From NCBI GenBank assembly GCA_016208305.1, contig JACQYI010000036.1:140481-204480 (forward strand): a stretch of 64,000 nucleotides of DNA, written 5' to 3'. Source of the DNA: Oscillatoriophycideae cyanobacterium NC_groundwater_1537_Pr4_S-0.65um_50_18 (lineage in GTDB: Bacteria; Cyanobacteriota; Cyanobacteriia; Elainellales; Elainellaceae). Positions within the stretch are counted from its first letter, which is position 1. Each line of letters begins with the position of its first letter. Of the stretch, positions 62,281-64,000 are shown one piece after another. Below the pieces are notes generated by a model. It saw only the letters and a list, made by a program, of their open reading frames with translations. It did no database searches and had not been told where the DNA came from. Made by a program: the position numbers and the translations under genes.

Positions 62281-63138
62281 CTAATTCAGATAGTCCTTCG
62301 GATCTACCACATAGCCATTACGATACACTCCATAGTGCAAATGCGGTTCACGCGATCGCCCTGTACTGCCCAAATAGCCGATGATGTGGCTGCGATCCAG
62401 CACCATGCCTTCAGTAACGACAAGCTTTTCTAAATGCGCATAGAGAGTTCGATGGCCGTAACCATGATCGACAACCACCCGGTTGCCAAAGGACTGATCC
62501 CAGCCAGCTTTTTCTACGGTTCCAGGAGCGGTAACGTAGACAGGAGAGCCATAGGGAGCAATAAAATCGATACCCTGATGCAGTTCATAGCCCCATCCCA
62601 TGCCATCAGGACGCAACCCAAACAAAGAGGAAATTTTGGCTTTTTGGGCGATCGGCATGCCAGTAGGCCGAGCCTTCTCGCGCAGATAGGTCTCTTCTGA
62701 GATCGGCAGCGTCTTCCGCTGGAGCAGTTGCAGTAGGCTAGGAATTTTGTCTCTAGCCACGCTCAGCATGACTTCTGGCCTTGTCTTTGGCTTGTCTTGC
62801 AGAGAACTGGTCTGTAGCGCAGGATCAGGATTGAGATGAGAGCTATCTCTAATAGTGCCTTGACGGTCTTGACGGTCTTTTAAGATGCCAATTTTGGTTT
62901 CTAGAGCCTCAAGCCGTTCCAGGATGTTACCGGCTTCCTGAGTCAGCTGGACATTGCGTTGAGCAAGGCGCGTGTTTTGCTGTGCGTAAGAAAAGGCTGT
63001 GAACACGGCAGCGAACGGCAACCCAACTCCCAAAGCTAAGATAACCAGAGCGATCGCAGGACGAAAAGATAAAACAATGGGTTTCCTGCTCGTACAGGAG
63101 ATCACAATAGTGTAACGGTCAGATGTACGACGAATCAT
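62281..63138 (-). CDS. M23 (LytM) family metallopeptidase, membrane-anchored
   Basis: 285 residues from ATG 63138, preceded by AAAAAGGGG; an ATG at 63204 adds 22 hydrophobic residues and cannot be excluded. One transmembrane helix (AIALVILALGVGLPFAAVFT) is followed by a coiled coil (RLEALETKIGILKDRQDRQG) and a C-terminal LytM domain with ELHQGIDFIAP (HxxxD), then REPHLHYGVYRNG (HxH) as zinc ligands, plus HRTLYAHL. The catalytic set is complete, so it should be an active peptidoglycan endopeptidase. The bactofilin gene 39 nt downstream suggests it is spatially controlled by that polymer. Confidence 0.9.
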   Translation of the reverse strand: MIRRTSDRYTIVISCTSRKPIVLSFRPAIALVILALGVGLPFAAVFTAFSYAQQNTRLAQRNVQLTQEAGNILERLEALETKIGILKDRQDRQGTIRDSSHLNPDPALQTSSLQDKPKTRPEVMLSVARDKIPSLLQLLQRKTLPISEETYLREKARPTGMPIAQKAKISSLFGLRPDGMGWGYELHQGIDFIAPYGSPVYVTAPGTVEKAGWDQSFGNRVVVDHGYGHRTLYAHLEKLVVTEGMVLDRSHIIGYLGSTGRSREPHLHYGVYRNGYVVDPKDYLN

Positions 63139-63222
63139 GCCCCTTTTTCTTGATCCCCGTGTGAAGAATGACAGAAAGTGCCACAGCAGGTCAAGACTAA
63201 ACATTGTAAACCAAGCGATCCC

Positions 63223-63253
63223 TTAAGCGATCCCCAAGTTGGGGATCGCTTAA
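63223..63253. repeat. Perfect 13-bp hairpin in the psbA-M23 spacer
   Basis: TTAAGCGATCCCC (63223-63235) and its exact complement (63241-63253) around a 5-nt loop; AAGCGATCCC is also present as a direct copy at 63213-63222. It may act as a second terminator behind psbA or a dispersed repeat. Confidence 0.55.
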
Positions 63254-63322
63254 TTGTTAGTGAAGAGGCAGCTTGTATAAGCGATCGCTCTTTGAAAATC
63301 ATGCGAAAAGTAAAAATCATGC

Positions 63323-63350
63323 AAAAAGCGCCCTCCATCGGAGAGCGCTT
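63323..63350 (-). terminator. Rho-independent terminator of psbA
   Basis: On the minus strand AAGCGCTCTCC (63350-63340) pairs with GGAGGGCGCTT (63336-63326), with one G-U pair and a 3-nt loop, followed by TTTGC. It begins about 32 nt after the psbA stop. Confidence 0.8.
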
Positions 63351-63381
63351 CACAAGTTGACTCAAAAGGTCAAGCTCAAAT

Positions 63382-64000
<619 letters not shown>

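Overview
The window is chromosomal DNA of a cyanobacterium. Evidence: a psbA (photosystem II D1) gene runs off the right edge, there is a cyanobacterial DUF3172 protein, and the GCGATCGC palindrome (HIP1) occurs all through genes and spacers. Gene content and moderate GC suggest a Leptolyngbya-like lineage, but genus is inference. I see no rRNA, tRNA, CRISPR array, intact insertion sequence or prophage. Most of the window is ordinary chromosome, with several accessory clusters and many short palindromic intergenic repeats.

Layout. 1-4.0 kb: truncated TlyA-type rRNA methyltransferase, then an iron-linked group (EfeB Dyp peroxidase and EfeO, divergent from a PiuC-like dioxygenase). 4.5-7.0 kb: ABC exporter and a DUF2267 protein. 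7.7-12.0 kb: a compact cassette of unknown product made of a GT2 glycosyltransferase, NodS-like methyltransferase, PIG-L deacetylase and acyl-CoA-dehydrogenase-like flavoprotein. 12.4-17.5 kb (minus strand): a threonine-rich leader peptide with an attenuator-like terminator, a second Thr-rich upstream ORF, a short threonyl-tRNA synthetase without TGS/editing domains, a DUF6582 protein, a decayed acetate kinase gene, and phosphoketolase. 18-23.3 kb: GAF histidine kinase, secreted RNase T2 with a second nuclease-like gene, and an SDR oxidoreductase. 23.5-29.4 kb: one 1975-residue STAND NTPase with TPR-like, transmembrane and WD40 regions. 29.4-37.2 kb: DUF3891 protein, GspE/PilB-type ATPase, then a DUF4331 / TPR / His-rich NicO-type transporter / small secreted protein cluster. 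37.7-46.5 kb: anti-sigma-type kinase, WecG/TagA glycosyltransferase, DUF3172, ABC-2 permease, lysS, a lipoprotein and a membrane-anchored repeat protein. 46.8-55 kb: beta-lactamase-fold serine hydrolase, sppA, fni, split ThrE exporter, TolC-family protein. 55.3-64 kb: serA, prmA, MoeB-rhodanese, JAMM protease, dienelactone hydrolase, aroC, bactofilin, M23 peptidase and psbA.

The strongest unexpected signal is upstream of the ThrRS-like gene: a 20-codon ORF with seven consecutive Thr codons, ending 34 nt before a hairpin with a T-run, whose GGA GGG codons can pair with the terminator's CCCTCC arm. This is the architecture of ribosome-mediated attenuation, apparently controlling a backup ThrRS and perhaps the phosphoketolase genes behind it. 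Also notable are the acetate kinase remnant beside phosphoketolase, the four-gene GT2/NodS/PIG-L/ACAD cassette, and the DUF4331/TPR/His-rich transporter cluster.
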